DNA from: JBBQXK01 sp038209775
GTDB lineage: Bacteria; Pseudomonadota; Alphaproteobacteria; Rhodobacterales; Rhodobacteraceae
Direction: 5' to 3'
NCBI GenBank assembly: GCA_038209775.1
Contig: JBBQXK010000005.1
Coordinates: 75,857 to 139,856, forward strand
Length of the DNA stretch: 64,000 bases
The notes beneath the pieces were generated by a model, which was not told the origin of the DNA, ran no database searches, and worked only from the letters and a program-made list of their open reading frames with translations. A program made the translations under genes and the position numbers. Positions 16,796-25,304 of this stretch are shown in pieces (position 1 is the stretch's first letter; each line of letters starts with the position of its first letter).

Positions 16796-17653
16796 ATGTC
16801 CGACCGCCTGCGCTTAGCCCTCCTGTTGGCCCCGGCGCTGCTGGTCATCATCGTGCTGTTCCTTGGCGGGCTGGCGGTGGGGCTGATGCGGTCGCTGGGC
16901 TACATGCCGGTGATCGGCCTGACAGAGCCGAACCTCGATGCCTACGCCGCCATCTTCACCTCGCCCCAATTCTACCGCTCGTTCCTCCTCACGTTCCACA
17001 TCGCCTTTACCTCCACCGTCCTCTCGGCCCTCATCGCCATCGGTGCCGCCCTCCTCCTGCGCCGCACCTTCGTCGGCAAACGCGCCATCACCTTTCTGTT
17101 CCAGTTGAACCTCACCGTGCCGCATCTGGTGGGGGCCATCGGCATTCTCTACCTCTTCTCCCAGTCCGGCAGCTTTGCCCGCCTCGGCCACGCCTGGGGC
17201 CTCATCGCGCAACCTGCCGATTTCCCGGCCCTTGTGTTCGACCCCTATGCCATCGGCATCATCCTGCAATACGTCTGGAAAGAGGTGCCCTTCATCGGCG
17301 TCATCATCCTCGCCAACATGCAGGCCATCGGGCAGGACCATGAACTTGTCGCCCGCACCCTTGGCGCCACCCGGTATCAGGCGTTCCGCCATGTCCTTCT
17401 GCCGATGATCCTGCCCGGCGTTCTGTCGGCCTCGGTCATGGTCTTTGCCTTTGCCTTCGGCGCTTACGAGATCCCGGCCATCCTCGGCCAGAACCACCCC
17501 GCCGCCCTGCCAGTGCTGGCCTACCGCAGCTATACAGACGTCGATCTCGCCGCCCGGCCACAGGCGATGGCCATGGCCATGGTCATCGCGGCCCTCAGCG
17601 GCGCGATGATCTGGGCCTACCTGCGCCTGACCCGCCGCCGGTCCGGGGGCTGA
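16796..17653 (+). CDS. ABC transporter permease (first)
   Basis: Inner-membrane permease of 285 aa with about six hydrophobic segments. The EAA loop that contacts the ATPase is visible as ELVARTLGATRYQAFRHVLLPMILPG near residue 182. It pairs with the next gene to form the channel of the YnjB-type importer. The short first helix follows directly after MSDRLRLAL, so no cleavable signal is expected. Spacing to the next gene is three bases. Confidence 0.88.
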   Translation: MSDRLRLALLLAPALLVIIVLFLGGLAVGLMRSLGYMPVIGLTEPNLDAYAAIFTSPQFYRSFLLTFHIAFTSTVLSALIAIGAALLLRRTFVGKRAITFLFQLNLTVPHLVGAIGILYLFSQSGSFARLGHAWGLIAQPADFPALVFDPYAIGIILQYVWKEVPFIGVIILANMQAIGQDHELVARTLGATRYQAFRHVLLPMILPGVLSASVMVFAFAFGAYEIPAILGQNHPAALPVLAYRSYTDVDLAARPQAMAMAMVIAALSGAMIWAYLRLTRRRSGG

Positions 17654-17656
17654 CCG

Positions 17657-18478
17657 GTGACCCAAGACCCCCTCGCCCTGCGCGCCTTCCGCACCCTCAC
17701 GCTGGCCCTCCTGATCGTCTGGCTGATCCTGCCCCTTATCCCCCTCGCCATCTGGTCCTTCGCGCGCGGCTGGCGGTTCCCCGACCTCCTGCCACAAGAA
17801 TGGTCGCTGAACGCCTGGACCTATGCCCTGTCCGACACGGCGGGCGTGATAAACAGCCTTGGCCTCACCACCCTCATCGCGGCCGGCGTCACCGCCCTGT
17901 CGGTCCTTCTGGGCGTCCCTGCAGGGCGGGCGCTTGGCATGTACCGCTTTCGCGGCAAGGCACTGGTGGAACTCCTCATCCTCGCCCCCCTGATCGTGCC
18001 GGGCATCGCTGTGGCCCTTGGCATCCATTCGGTATTCATCTGGCTTGGCCTCACGAATACCGTCGCCGGTGTCATGCTGGTGCATCTGGTGCCCACCCTG
18101 CCCTACATGGTGCTGGTGATGGCCGGCATCTTTGCCAACCTCGACGCCGACCTTGAACTACAGGCCCGGTCCCTTGGCGCGGGGCCCCTGCAAACCTTCC
18201 GCCATGTCACCCTGCCCGCCATCCTGCCCGGCATCATCGCGGGTGCGATGTTCGCCTTCCTCGTCTCATGGAGCCAGTACATCCTGACCCTGCTTATCGG
18301 CGGCGGCCGCGTCGTCACGCTGCCGCTCCTCCTGTTCAACTTCGCCACCTCGGGGCGCAATGACATCGCGGGGGCCATCGCGGTGATCTACATCCTGCCC
18401 GGTGCCCTGATCCTTCTGTTCACCGCCCGCCACCTCTCGGGCCGGAACGCAGCACTTGGGGGCATCGGCGGGCTGTGA
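17657..18478 (+). CDS. ABC transporter permease (second), GTG start
   Basis: Second inner-membrane subunit, 273 aa, about six transmembrane segments, with an EAA loop at LQARSLGAGPLQTFRHVTLPAILPG near residue 173. The start is GTG at 17657, three bases beyond the upstream stop; the stop overlaps the GTG of the ATPase gene (GTGA). The layout shows tight translational coupling of permeases and ATPase. Confidence 0.88.
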   Translation: MTQDPLALRAFRTLTLALLIVWLILPLIPLAIWSFARGWRFPDLLPQEWSLNAWTYALSDTAGVINSLGLTTLIAAGVTALSVLLGVPAGRALGMYRFRGKALVELLILAPLIVPGIAVALGIHSVFIWLGLTNTVAGVMLVHLVPTLPYMVLVMAGIFANLDADLELQARSLGAGPLQTFRHVTLPAILPGIIAGAMFAFLVSWSQYILTLLIGGGRVVTLPLLLFNFATSGRNDIAGAIAVIYILPGALILLFTARHLSGRNAALGGIGGL

Positions 18479-19509
18479 CAGCAGTATCGCTCTCAATGCT
18501 GACCAAACACTGGCCCGGCAGCCCTAAACCAACCCTTGACCGCCTGACACTCGACATCCCCTCGGGCGAACTGACCGCCCTCCTCGGCCCCTCAGGCTGT
18601 GGCAAGACGACGGCGCTCAAGATGATCGCGGGGCTGCTGGACCCCACCTCGGGCGACATCATCTTTGACGGCAGGTCGGTCCTCCACGACAAACCCGAAC
18701 GCCGGGGCGCCGTGATGGTGTTCCAGAACCATCTCCTGTTCCCCGCCATGTCCGTCGCCGACAACATCGGTTTCGGCCTTCGGATGCGCCATGAACCCAA
18801 GGCCAGCATCACCGCCCGTGTCACCGACATGCTGGACCTCGTCCAGTTGCCCGGCCTCGGCCACCGACGCCCGTCCGACCTGTCGGGCGGCCAGCAACAG
18901 CGCGTCGCCCTCGCCCGCGCCCTGATCCTGCGCCCTAATGTGCTGCTCCTGGACGAGCCGCTGTCCAACCTCGACGCCCACCTGCGGACCGACATGCGCG
19001 ACTTGATCCGGTCCCTGCAACGGCAACTCGCCATCACCACCATCTTCGTCACCCACGATCAGGAAGAGGCCGCCGTGCTGGCCGACCGCGTCGCCCTGAT
19101 CCTTGACGGCCAACTGCGCCAGTACGCCACCCCCAAGCATTTCTACAAACGCCCCGCCGATGCCGCCGTCGCGCGGTTCTTCGGTGGCCGCAACTTCGTG
19201 CCAGGCACCGCGTCGGGTGGCCTCTTCCACTCGCCCCTCGGCACCCTGCACCTGCCCGATGACGCGCCCACCGGCCCCGGCACCCTGACCATCCGCCCCG
19301 AAAGCATCAGGATCGGCACCGCCCCCGAAAACACCCTCACCGCAAGGCTGGTCGCGCGTGCCTTTCTCGGCACCCAGACCCGCCTGCGCCTGATCGTGGG
19401 TGACGTGGATATCGAGGCCACCCTCACCCCCGATCAGGCCGAAGGGCTGGAGGTCGGCACAGACCTGCCCGTAACCCTGCCCCGCGCTTCCCTCTGGGTT
19501 CTGCCCTGA
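18475..19509 (+). CDS. ABC transporter ATP-binding protein, GTG start
   Basis: ATPase of 344 aa energising the importer. Walker A GPSGCGKTTALK (residue 40 region), Q-loop in VMVFQNHLLFP, signature LSGGQQQRVALARAL, Walker B VLLLDEPLSNLD and the H-loop in FVTHDQEEA are intact. A C-terminal TOBE-like regulatory domain follows (LTIRPESIRIG onward), as in Pot/Ugp-type ATPases. GTG at 18475 overlaps the permease stop. Confidence 0.92.
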   Translation: MTAVSLSMLTKHWPGSPKPTLDRLTLDIPSGELTALLGPSGCGKTTALKMIAGLLDPTSGDIIFDGRSVLHDKPERRGAVMVFQNHLLFPAMSVADNIGFGLRMRHEPKASITARVTDMLDLVQLPGLGHRRPSDLSGGQQQRVALARALILRPNVLLLDEPLSNLDAHLRTDMRDLIRSLQRQLAITTIFVTHDQEEAAVLADRVALILDGQLRQYATPKHFYKRPADAAVARFFGGRNFVPGTASGGLFHSPLGTLHLPDDAPTGPGTLTIRPESIRIGTAPENTLTARLVARAFLGTQTRLRLIVGDVDIEATLTPDQAEGLEVGTDLPVTLPRASLWVLP

Positions 19510-19552
19510 TGCAAAGGCGACCCCCCCACTCCTTTCGCAAAAGGCCCCCCGC

Positions 19553-20824
19553 ATGCCATTCGACAACGTGACATGGATCAAGCAACCCCGCCCCGAAGCC
19601 GCCGACGACAGCGCCAATGTGTCGCGCCTGGTGGCCGATGTCTTGGCCCGGGTGAAAACCAACGGCGACGCCGCCGTCGCGGCTTTTGCGGCCACCTTCG
19701 ACAACGTCACCCTTGACCGGTTCGAGGTGACCCGCGCCGAACGCACCGCCGCCGTCGCGGCCCTTGACCCCCAGACCCGCGCCGACACCGAATTTGCCAT
19801 CGCCAACGTCCGCCGCTTTGCCGAAGCCCAGCTAGCCTGCCTGACCCCCCTTGAAATCGAGGTGCTGCCGGGTGCCTTCCTTGGCCACCGCGTGATCCCG
19901 GTGCAGACCGTGGGCTGCTATGTGCCCGGCGGCCGGTTCCCGCTGTTGTCGGCCCCGGTCATGACCATCGTCCCCGCCCGCGTTGCCGGCGTGGATCAGG
20001 TCATCGCTTGCCTGCCGCCCAACGCCCACTCCGCGATGATCGCCGGCTGCCATCTGTCCGGTGCCGACCGCATTTTCCGCATCGGCGGCGCACAGGCGAT
20101 TGCGGCCATGGCCTACGGCACCGAAACCGTACCTGCCGTCGACAAGATCGTCGGCCCCGGCAATGCCTTTGTGAATGAGGCCAAGCGTCAGGTCTTCGGC
20201 CCCGTCGGCATCGACCAACTGGCCGGCCCCTCCGAAATCTACATCCTCGCCGATGCCACCGGCGACGCCGAAATGATCGCGACCGATCTTCTGGCCCAGG
20301 CCGAACACGACCTGCGCACCCGCGTCGGCCTCATCACCACCGATGCGGCCCTTGGCCATGCCGTGCTGGCCGAGGTCGAACGCCAGTTGCTTACCCTGTC
20401 CACAGCATCCGTCACAGGCCCGTCCTGGACCGCGCGGGGCGAAATTGCGGTGGCGGCGGATGAGGCCGCGATGATCGCCTACTCCGACCACATCGCCGCA
20501 GAACACCTGCAGGTCCACACCGCCGACCCCCGCGCCTTTGCCCTGCGGTTGCGCAACTACGGCTCGGTGTTCATCGGACAGGCGGCCAGCGTGGTCTATT
20601 CCGACAAATGTGTCGGCACCAACCACACTCTGCCCACCATGGCCTCGGCCCGCTATACCGGCGGGCTGTGGGTGGGGTCCTACGTCAAGATCGCCACGCA
20701 TCAGTGGCTTGATGACCGGGGCGTCCGCGCCGTGGCCCCCGCCGCCGCCCGCCAGAGCGCGTCGGAAGGGCTGGAGGGGCACCGCCGCGCCGCCCAGTTG
20801 CGGCTGGACCGGATGCAGGGCTGA
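19553..20824 (+). CDS. Histidinol-dehydrogenase-family enzyme, possibly HpsN-like
   Basis: NAD-dependent dehydrogenase of 423 aa in the HisD fold. VGCYVPGGRFPLLSAPVMT near residue 120, GGAQAIAAMAYGT, VGPGNAFVNEAKR and the zinc-site pair in LLAQAEHD are visible. The C-terminal segment GTNHTLPTMASARYTGGLWV differs from canonical HisD, where GTNHVLPT is followed by a Gly/Ser-rich turn, and resembles the sulfopropanediol 3-dehydrogenase (HpsN) branch. It follows the ABC importer by 43 bp, not a his operon. It may oxidise an imported polyol-like substrate (inference); a role in histidine synthesis is the alternative. Confidence 0.75.
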   Translation: MPFDNVTWIKQPRPEAADDSANVSRLVADVLARVKTNGDAAVAAFAATFDNVTLDRFEVTRAERTAAVAALDPQTRADTEFAIANVRRFAEAQLACLTPLEIEVLPGAFLGHRVIPVQTVGCYVPGGRFPLLSAPVMTIVPARVAGVDQVIACLPPNAHSAMIAGCHLSGADRIFRIGGAQAIAAMAYGTETVPAVDKIVGPGNAFVNEAKRQVFGPVGIDQLAGPSEIYILADATGDAEMIATDLLAQAEHDLRTRVGLITTDAALGHAVLAEVERQLLTLSTASVTGPSWTARGEIAVAADEAAMIAYSDHIAAEHLQVHTADPRAFALRLRNYGSVFIGQAASVVYSDKCVGTNHTLPTMASARYTGGLWVGSYVKIATHQWLDDRGVRAVAPAAARQSASEGLEGHRRAAQLRLDRMQG

Positions 20825-20873
20825 CGCAAGCCCCCCCATTACCGAACCTTCGCACCCGGCTTCACCGCCGCTT

Positions 20874-20922
20874 CGGAGTTTTCAAAAACTCCGGCCCGAT
20901 TTCTTCGAAGAAATCGGCTTTT
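20874..20922. terminator. Double hairpin, probable bidirectional terminator
   Basis: The first stem is CGGAGTTTT/AAAACTCCG (20874-20893). The second is a 22-bp perfect palindrome (20896-20917), CCGATTTCTTC with its complement, followed by CTTTTA. It stands 50 bases after the HisD-like stop in a convergent gap, so transcription termination from either side is likely. Confidence 0.65.
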
Positions 20923-20973
20923 ACCGCGCGACACCCTTCATGGTCCCTGCCCCCGACCAAGGCGGATAACGGT

Positions 20974-21002
20974 CATCTGTATGTACGGATGTAATACAGA
21001 TG
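20974..21002. repeat. Inverted repeat CATCTGTAT/ATACAGATG
   Basis: Perfect 9-bp arms around an 11-base centre containing GTAC. It resembles an operator more than a terminator because it is AT-rich and has no T-run, but both neighbouring genes point toward it and no gene starts here. Confidence 0.6.
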
Positions 21003-21142
21003 ACATACGCAATGAATACGGAGCGAATACGCTGAATTTGCGGGAATTCCAACGCCTTGCCCCCAACCCGCCACCCCCGCCGACAACCCCCCCGGAACGC
21101 CGCGTCAACCCTTTGTTGACCACGTCCGCAACGGCGATCCCC

Positions 21143-21913
21143 TCACGGCAGGATCACCTCCACCCCATGCCGGTCCAGCGCCTCGGCCATCGCAGGGTCC
21201 GGCGCGTGGTCGGTCACCAGCCGCCCGACACGGGCCAAAGGGGCCACCTCGAACACCGCGCGACGGCCCAGCTTGGTGTGGTCCGCGACCACCGTCACCG
21301 TATCGGCGCGGTCGATCATCGCGCGGGCAATCCCGGCCTCCTGCACGTCGAAATCCATGATGCATGTGCCGTCAATGGCCCCCACCGTCAGCACCACATG
21401 CTGCGCACGGAACCCCGCGATCTGATCCAGCGCCAGCGCCCCCAGCGTCTCGCCCACTTCGGGGGCAAAGGCGCCGCCGACAAGGAACGCCTTGTTGCTG
21501 CGGTTGGCCGCAATCACGGCGGCGATGCGCGGCGAATTGGTGATGACCGTCAGATGTGACAGCCCCGCCAGCGCATCCGCCAGCGCAAGTGTGGTGCTGC
21601 CGGTGTCGATGAACAGCGTATCCCCGGGCCGGAACAGCCCTGCCGCCAGCACGGCAATCGCCTGTTTTCCCTGCACATTATGCGCCATCCGTTGGTCAAA
21701 GGGGCTTTCCACGCCGGGGCTTTCGCGGCCGGGGTCAGCAATCCGCGCCCCACCATGCACCTTGCGCAGCAGACCATCGCCATCCAGCCGCCCAAGGTCG
21801 CGCCGGATCGTCTCATGCGATACGGCCAGTTCCCGGGCCAGATCATCGACGCTGATCTCACGGGCACGGGCAACCAGCCCGACGATGGCTTCGCGGCGCA
21901 ATCTGGGGGTCAT
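21143..21913 (-). CDS. DeoR/GlpR-family transcriptional regulator
   Basis: 256-aa sugar-responsive repressor. The N-terminal helix-turn-helix reads SVDDLARELAVSHETIRRDLGRLDGDGLLRKVHGGA, the classic DeoR pattern. The C-terminal effector domain has the phosphosugar-binding IDTGSTTLALADAL and a late VVADHTKLGR. It is the last gene of the TRAP transporter operon, and the nearby kinase could make the phosphorylated effector it senses (inference). Confidence 0.9.
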   Translation of the reverse strand: MTPRLRREAIVGLVARAREISVDDLARELAVSHETIRRDLGRLDGDGLLRKVHGGARIADPGRESPGVESPFDQRMAHNVQGKQAIAVLAAGLFRPGDTLFIDTGSTTLALADALAGLSHLTVITNSPRIAAVIAANRSNKAFLVGGAFAPEVGETLGALALDQIAGFRAQHVVLTVGAIDGTCIMDFDVQEAGIARAMIDRADTVTVVADHTKLGRRAVFEVAPLARVGRLVTDHAPDPAMAEALDRHGVEVILP

Positions 21914-21968
21914 GGGGTTACCCTGACAATGCGGCCCCCGCCCGCCACGCGGGCAGGGGCCTGTTGCC

Positions 21969-23060
21969 TCAGCGGTAGGGATATCCCGCCTTGTCCATCG
22001 TCTCGGAATACTTGGTCAGTGCCGCCACGACACGGCCCGCACGCGGGCTGGATCCTGCGACTTCATCCCAGAACCCCTTGGAATCGGTCAGAACCTGCGC
22101 CCATTCCTCGGGCGGCAACTGGGTCAGTTCCATCTTCTCACCCTCGACCCGCAGCTTGGCCTCACCGCCCCAGTACCACTGGTTGCGATAGTAGTGCGAC
22201 TGGTCGATGGTGATGCGGAACAACTCCTGCAGATGCGGCGGCACCTTGTTCCAGCTTGCGGTGTTGGCGAAATAGCTGCCGAACCAGGCACCCGTCACAG
22301 CGTTGTTCAGCGCGTACTTGCACACATCCGCCCAGCCCACCTCATAGGCCTCGGTGAACCCGCACCATGCCACACCGTCCAACTCGCCGGTCTGCATCGC
22401 GACTTCCACGTTATCCCACGGAATTGTCACGGGAATAAGGCCATAGCGCGACAGGAACTTGCCCGCCGTCGGCACCCCGAACACGCGCAGACCCTTCATG
22501 TCCGCCAGACTGCGGATGGGTTTGTCGACGGTGAAGATGTGCAGGGGATCCCATGCGCCAGTCGACAGCCAGGTGACGCCTTCAACCTCGTTGTAGGCTT
22601 CTTCCCAGATTTCCTTGAGGCCGTAGTACTGGAACAGCGCCGACACATCCATGCTGTAGCGGGTGGCAAAGGGGAAATACCCCCCGAACACCGCGATATC
22701 GACGGGCGACGCCATCGACGCCTCGTCCGACTGCACCGCGTCCAGCGTACCGCCCTGCATGGCGCGGAACAGGTCCGATGTGGGCACAAGCTGATCGGCA
22801 AAGAACAACTCGATCTCCATCTCGCCATTCGCCGCCTTGTTGAAGGCGTCGATCTGCGGCTGGATCACATGGGCCCCAAGGGGGGCACCCGAATAGGTCT
22901 GCAGGCGCCACTTGATAGGCCCCACCTGCGCGTTGACGTAAGGTGCCGCAAGTGTCGAGCCCAGCACCGCCCCGGCCCCCACGCCGGTCTTGCGCAGAAA
23001 GTCCCGGCGCGAGGCCAGGATGCGCTGCGAGGGGCTTTGCGTGTCATCTGATTTGGTCAT
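21969..23060 (-). CDS. dctP: TRAP transporter solute-binding protein DctP (TakP-like)
   Basis: 363-aa periplasmic receptor with a twin-arginine leader (SRRDFLRKTGVGAG). Mature sequence WRLQTYSGAPLGAHVIQPQI and WDPLHIFTVDKPIRS resemble the TakP branch, which includes 2-oxoacid binders, so the ligand is probably carboxylated. It delivers substrate to DctQM. Gene order in the operon is Q, M, P, regulator. A strong Shine-Dalgarno (GGAGGCGACC) precedes the ATG. Confidence 0.9.
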   Translation of the reverse strand: MTKSDDTQSPSQRILASRRDFLRKTGVGAGAVLGSTLAAPYVNAQVGPIKWRLQTYSGAPLGAHVIQPQIDAFNKAANGEMEIELFFADQLVPTSDLFRAMQGGTLDAVQSDEASMASPVDIAVFGGYFPFATRYSMDVSALFQYYGLKEIWEEAYNEVEGVTWLSTGAWDPLHIFTVDKPIRSLADMKGLRVFGVPTAGKFLSRYGLIPVTIPWDNVEVAMQTGELDGVAWCGFTEAYEVGWADVCKYALNNAVTGAWFGSYFANTASWNKVPPHLQELFRITIDQSHYYRNQWYWGGEAKLRVEGEKMELTQLPPEEWAQVLTDSKGFWDEVAGSSPRAGRVVAALTKYSETMDKAGYPYR

Positions 23061-23097
23061 GGTCGCCTCCTTGTTGATGGTTTTTATGTTGTGGGTT

Positions 23098-24435
23098 CTA
23101 GCCCCTGACGTTCATGTGCTGCGGCAGCCACAGCGCCAGTTGCGGAAAGTACATGATCAGCGCGATCGTGAACGCCATGATCGCCGCAAACGGCCAGACC
23201 GAGCGGTAGATGTCGATCAGCGTGATCTCCTTGGGCGCCAGTGACCGCATCAGGAACAGGTTATAGCCGAAAGGTGGCGTGATATACGCGATCTGGCAAG
23301 TGATCGTATAGATGATGCCGAACCAGATCAGTTGCCCGTCGAACCCGAGGTCAAGTTCCTTGACCAAGGGGATGTACAAGGGGGCCACGATCACCAGCAT
23401 CGCAGTGTCATCCAGGAACATCCCCATGACGACAAAGCTGACCATCATCATGATGATGACGGTCCAGGGCGACAGATCCCATCGCTCGATGAACAGGTTC
23501 TCGACGGCCTTGACCGCGCCAAGGCCGTCGAACACCGCGCCAAAGGCAAGGGCCGCCAGAATCAGCCACAGGAACATGCACGAAATCGACAGTGTTTTCA
23601 TCGACGTTTCGCGGATCAGGACCCAGGTGAACCGACCCTTGAGGATCGCCGCCAACGTCGAACAGAACGCCCCCACGGCCGAGCTTTCGACAAGGCTGGT
23701 ATAGCCCGACACGAACAGGCCGGTCATGAAGAAGAAGATGGCAAACGGAATGATCCCGGCCCGCAACAGCGCCAGCTTTTCCCGCATCGGCATGTTCAGG
23801 TCTTCGTCCGACACCACCGGCGTCAAGGCCGGATTCAGCCTTGCGCGCACCCATATGTACAGCACGAACAGCGCCGCCATGATCAGCCCCGGCACCACCC
23901 CCGCGAACCACAGTTGCGACACCGGTTGCCGCGCGATCATCCCGTACAGCACCAGCACCACCGACGGCGGGATCAGGATACCCAGCGACGACCCGCCCTG
24001 AATAACCCCCGAAATCAGCACCTTGTCATAGCCCCGCCGCAGCATTTCCGGCAGCGCGATGGTGGCACCAATGGCCATCCCCGCCACCGACAGCCCGTTC
24101 ATCGCCGAGATGATGACCATGAGGAATATCGTGCCGATGGCCAGCCCGCCCCGCACCCGCCCGAACCAGACGTGCAGCATGCGGTACAGGTCTTCGGCAA
24201 TCCCCGACTCCGACAGGATATAGCCCATGTAGATGAACATCGGCAGCGTCAGCATCGCGTACCAGTTGAACAGTTTGAACACCTGGTTGAACGGCAGTTC
24301 CACCGCGCCCTGCCCGTACAGCGACAGCGCCGCCACCGAGGCCACAAACCCGATCACCGCGAACACCCGCTGTCCGGTCATCAACAGCACGATCATGGCC
24401 CCGAACATGGTCAGGGCAATCAGCTCATAGCTCAT
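23098..24435 (-). CDS. dctM: TRAP transporter large permease DctM
   Basis: 445-aa DctM/YiaN-type membrane protein with about twelve hydrophobic segments; it is the sodium-coupled transport subunit. Typical sequences are NWYAMLTLPMFIYMGYIL, GGSSLGILIPPSVVLVLYG and AYITPPFGYNLFLM. The frame is open upstream into dctQ, but the ATG at 24435 overlaps the dctQ stop (ATGA) and starts at MSYELIALTMFG, the usual N-terminus. Confidence 0.93.
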   Translation of the reverse strand: MSYELIALTMFGAMIVLLMTGQRVFAVIGFVASVAALSLYGQGAVELPFNQVFKLFNWYAMLTLPMFIYMGYILSESGIAEDLYRMLHVWFGRVRGGLAIGTIFLMVIISAMNGLSVAGMAIGATIALPEMLRRGYDKVLISGVIQGGSSLGILIPPSVVLVLYGMIARQPVSQLWFAGVVPGLIMAALFVLYIWVRARLNPALTPVVSDEDLNMPMREKLALLRAGIIPFAIFFFMTGLFVSGYTSLVESSAVGAFCSTLAAILKGRFTWVLIRETSMKTLSISCMFLWLILAALAFGAVFDGLGAVKAVENLFIERWDLSPWTVIIMMMVSFVVMGMFLDDTAMLVIVAPLYIPLVKELDLGFDGQLIWFGIIYTITCQIAYITPPFGYNLFLMRSLAPKEITLIDIYRSVWPFAAIMAFTIALIMYFPQLALWLPQHMNVRG

Positions 24436-24953
24436 GCGAGGGGCTTCCCGCGCATTGTGGCGATGTCCTTGAACAGGATCGAGAATGCCTGCATCAGCAT
24501 CAGCACGGTACAGGCCATCATCAGCGCCTTGATCGGAATGACCGAGGGGTTCCACACCGAAAACCGCCGCTCGCCCGTCTCGATGGCATACTGCAGGCTG
24601 GAGATGGACCCCCACAGCAGGATCGCCAGAAAGAAGATGAGGCAGATGGCCGTCACCACGTCCATCCGCGCCTTGCCCCGTTCGGACAGCGACGAATAGA
24701 CCAGATCCATCCGCACATGATCGCCGTTCTTCAGCGTCATCGCTCCACCCATGAAGTAATAGGCGGCAAGGGTGAACTGGGTAAACTCGATGGCCCAGTG
24801 GACCGGCATGTTGATGACATTGCGGGTGAAGGCATCAAAGATCAGCGTGGCCGCCATCACAAAGATCAGCGCCGCCGCAGCATAGCCCACATAGTCCGAC
24901 ATCCGGTCGGTAAAGCGGACGTAGCGCGCAATCAACGGCGGCATCGGGGCCAT
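24432..24953 (-). CDS. dctQ: TRAP transporter small permease DctQ
   Basis: About 173 aa with four transmembrane helices. HWAIEFTQFTLAAYYFMGG and the helix around FLAILLWGSI are DctQ-like. It bridges DctP and DctM. The start is uncertain: the frame runs to 25199, and ATGs at 24944, 24953, 24989 and 24995 are in frame; 24953 puts a short charged stretch ahead of the first helix. It is the first gene of the minus-strand operon, divergent from the oxidoreductase genes. Confidence 0.82.
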   Translation of the reverse strand: MAPMPPLIARYVRFTDRMSDYVGYAAAALIFVMAATLIFDAFTRNVINMPVHWAIEFTQFTLAAYYFMGGAMTLKNGDHVRMDLVYSSLSERGKARMDVVTAICLIFFLAILLWGSISSLQYAIETGERRFSVWNPSVIPIKALMMACTVLMLMQAFSILFKDIATMRGKPLA

Positions 24954-25304
24954 CCCGCCAGAGGTTCCGTCGCGCGCATGTCCTGTCATCCCCATCGTCG
25001 CGGCAGCTTGTACCCGGTTTCCCGGTCGTGCCTGTCCGGTGCCCTGCAGGCACCCCTTTTGCAAAACCAGCACGATTTTGCCCGTTCGGTCAACCGAAAT
25101 GCAGCGCGATGATTGGGGGGCTGCTTGGCGGCAGCAGTTTACGCAGCTTTTCGGGGCATCACCGTATCTGCCAGAAAGGGCATCATCATCCCGCCCCATC
25201 CCGCACCTATGGGTGACCGATTGGTCATGCCCTTCTTGAAAACGGGCACTGATCGGCTATTATTCCGTCAATACTTCACCCATTCGCGCAAGAGGGGCGG
25301 GACA
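24954..25304. promoter_or_regulatory. Divergent control region, TRAP operon / oxidoreductase operon
   Basis: 351 bp without a confident gene. It contains two palindromes, TTCGGT-CA-ACCGAA (25085-25098) and TGACC-GATT-GGTCA (25214-25227), and a good plus-strand promoter just before the oxidoreductase gene. The palindromes are candidate operators for the DeoR-type regulator encoded by the TRAP operon or for another factor. No clear minus-strand promoter was identified. Confidence 0.55.
25236..25263 (+). promoter_or_regulatory. Putative sigma-70 promoter
   Basis: TTGAAA (25236-25241), a 16-bp spacer and TATTAT (25258-25263), 42 bp before the oxidoreductase ATG. The palindrome at 25214 ends nine bases upstream of the -35, a sensible place for an activator or repressor. 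Confidence 0.6.

Larger units (their letters stand above)
20825..21142. other. Convergent intergenic region, no gene seen
   Basis: Lies between the stops of the HisD-like gene and deoR. It holds two adjacent hairpins near 20874-20922 and, further right, an AT-richer tract with an inverted repeat (20974-21002) and repeated GAATACG words. No convincing coding frame was found. Confidence 0.7.

Noticed and set aside
19553..20824. Confident assignment as the biosynthetic hisD
   Set aside because: The C-terminal motif differs from canonical HisD and the gene is not with hisG or other his genes, so only family-level assignment is made.
23332..24699. Long plus-strand frame opposite dctM
   Set aside because: Composition is His/Arg/Asp-rich, as is usual for the antisense of hydrophobic membrane proteins; no domain.
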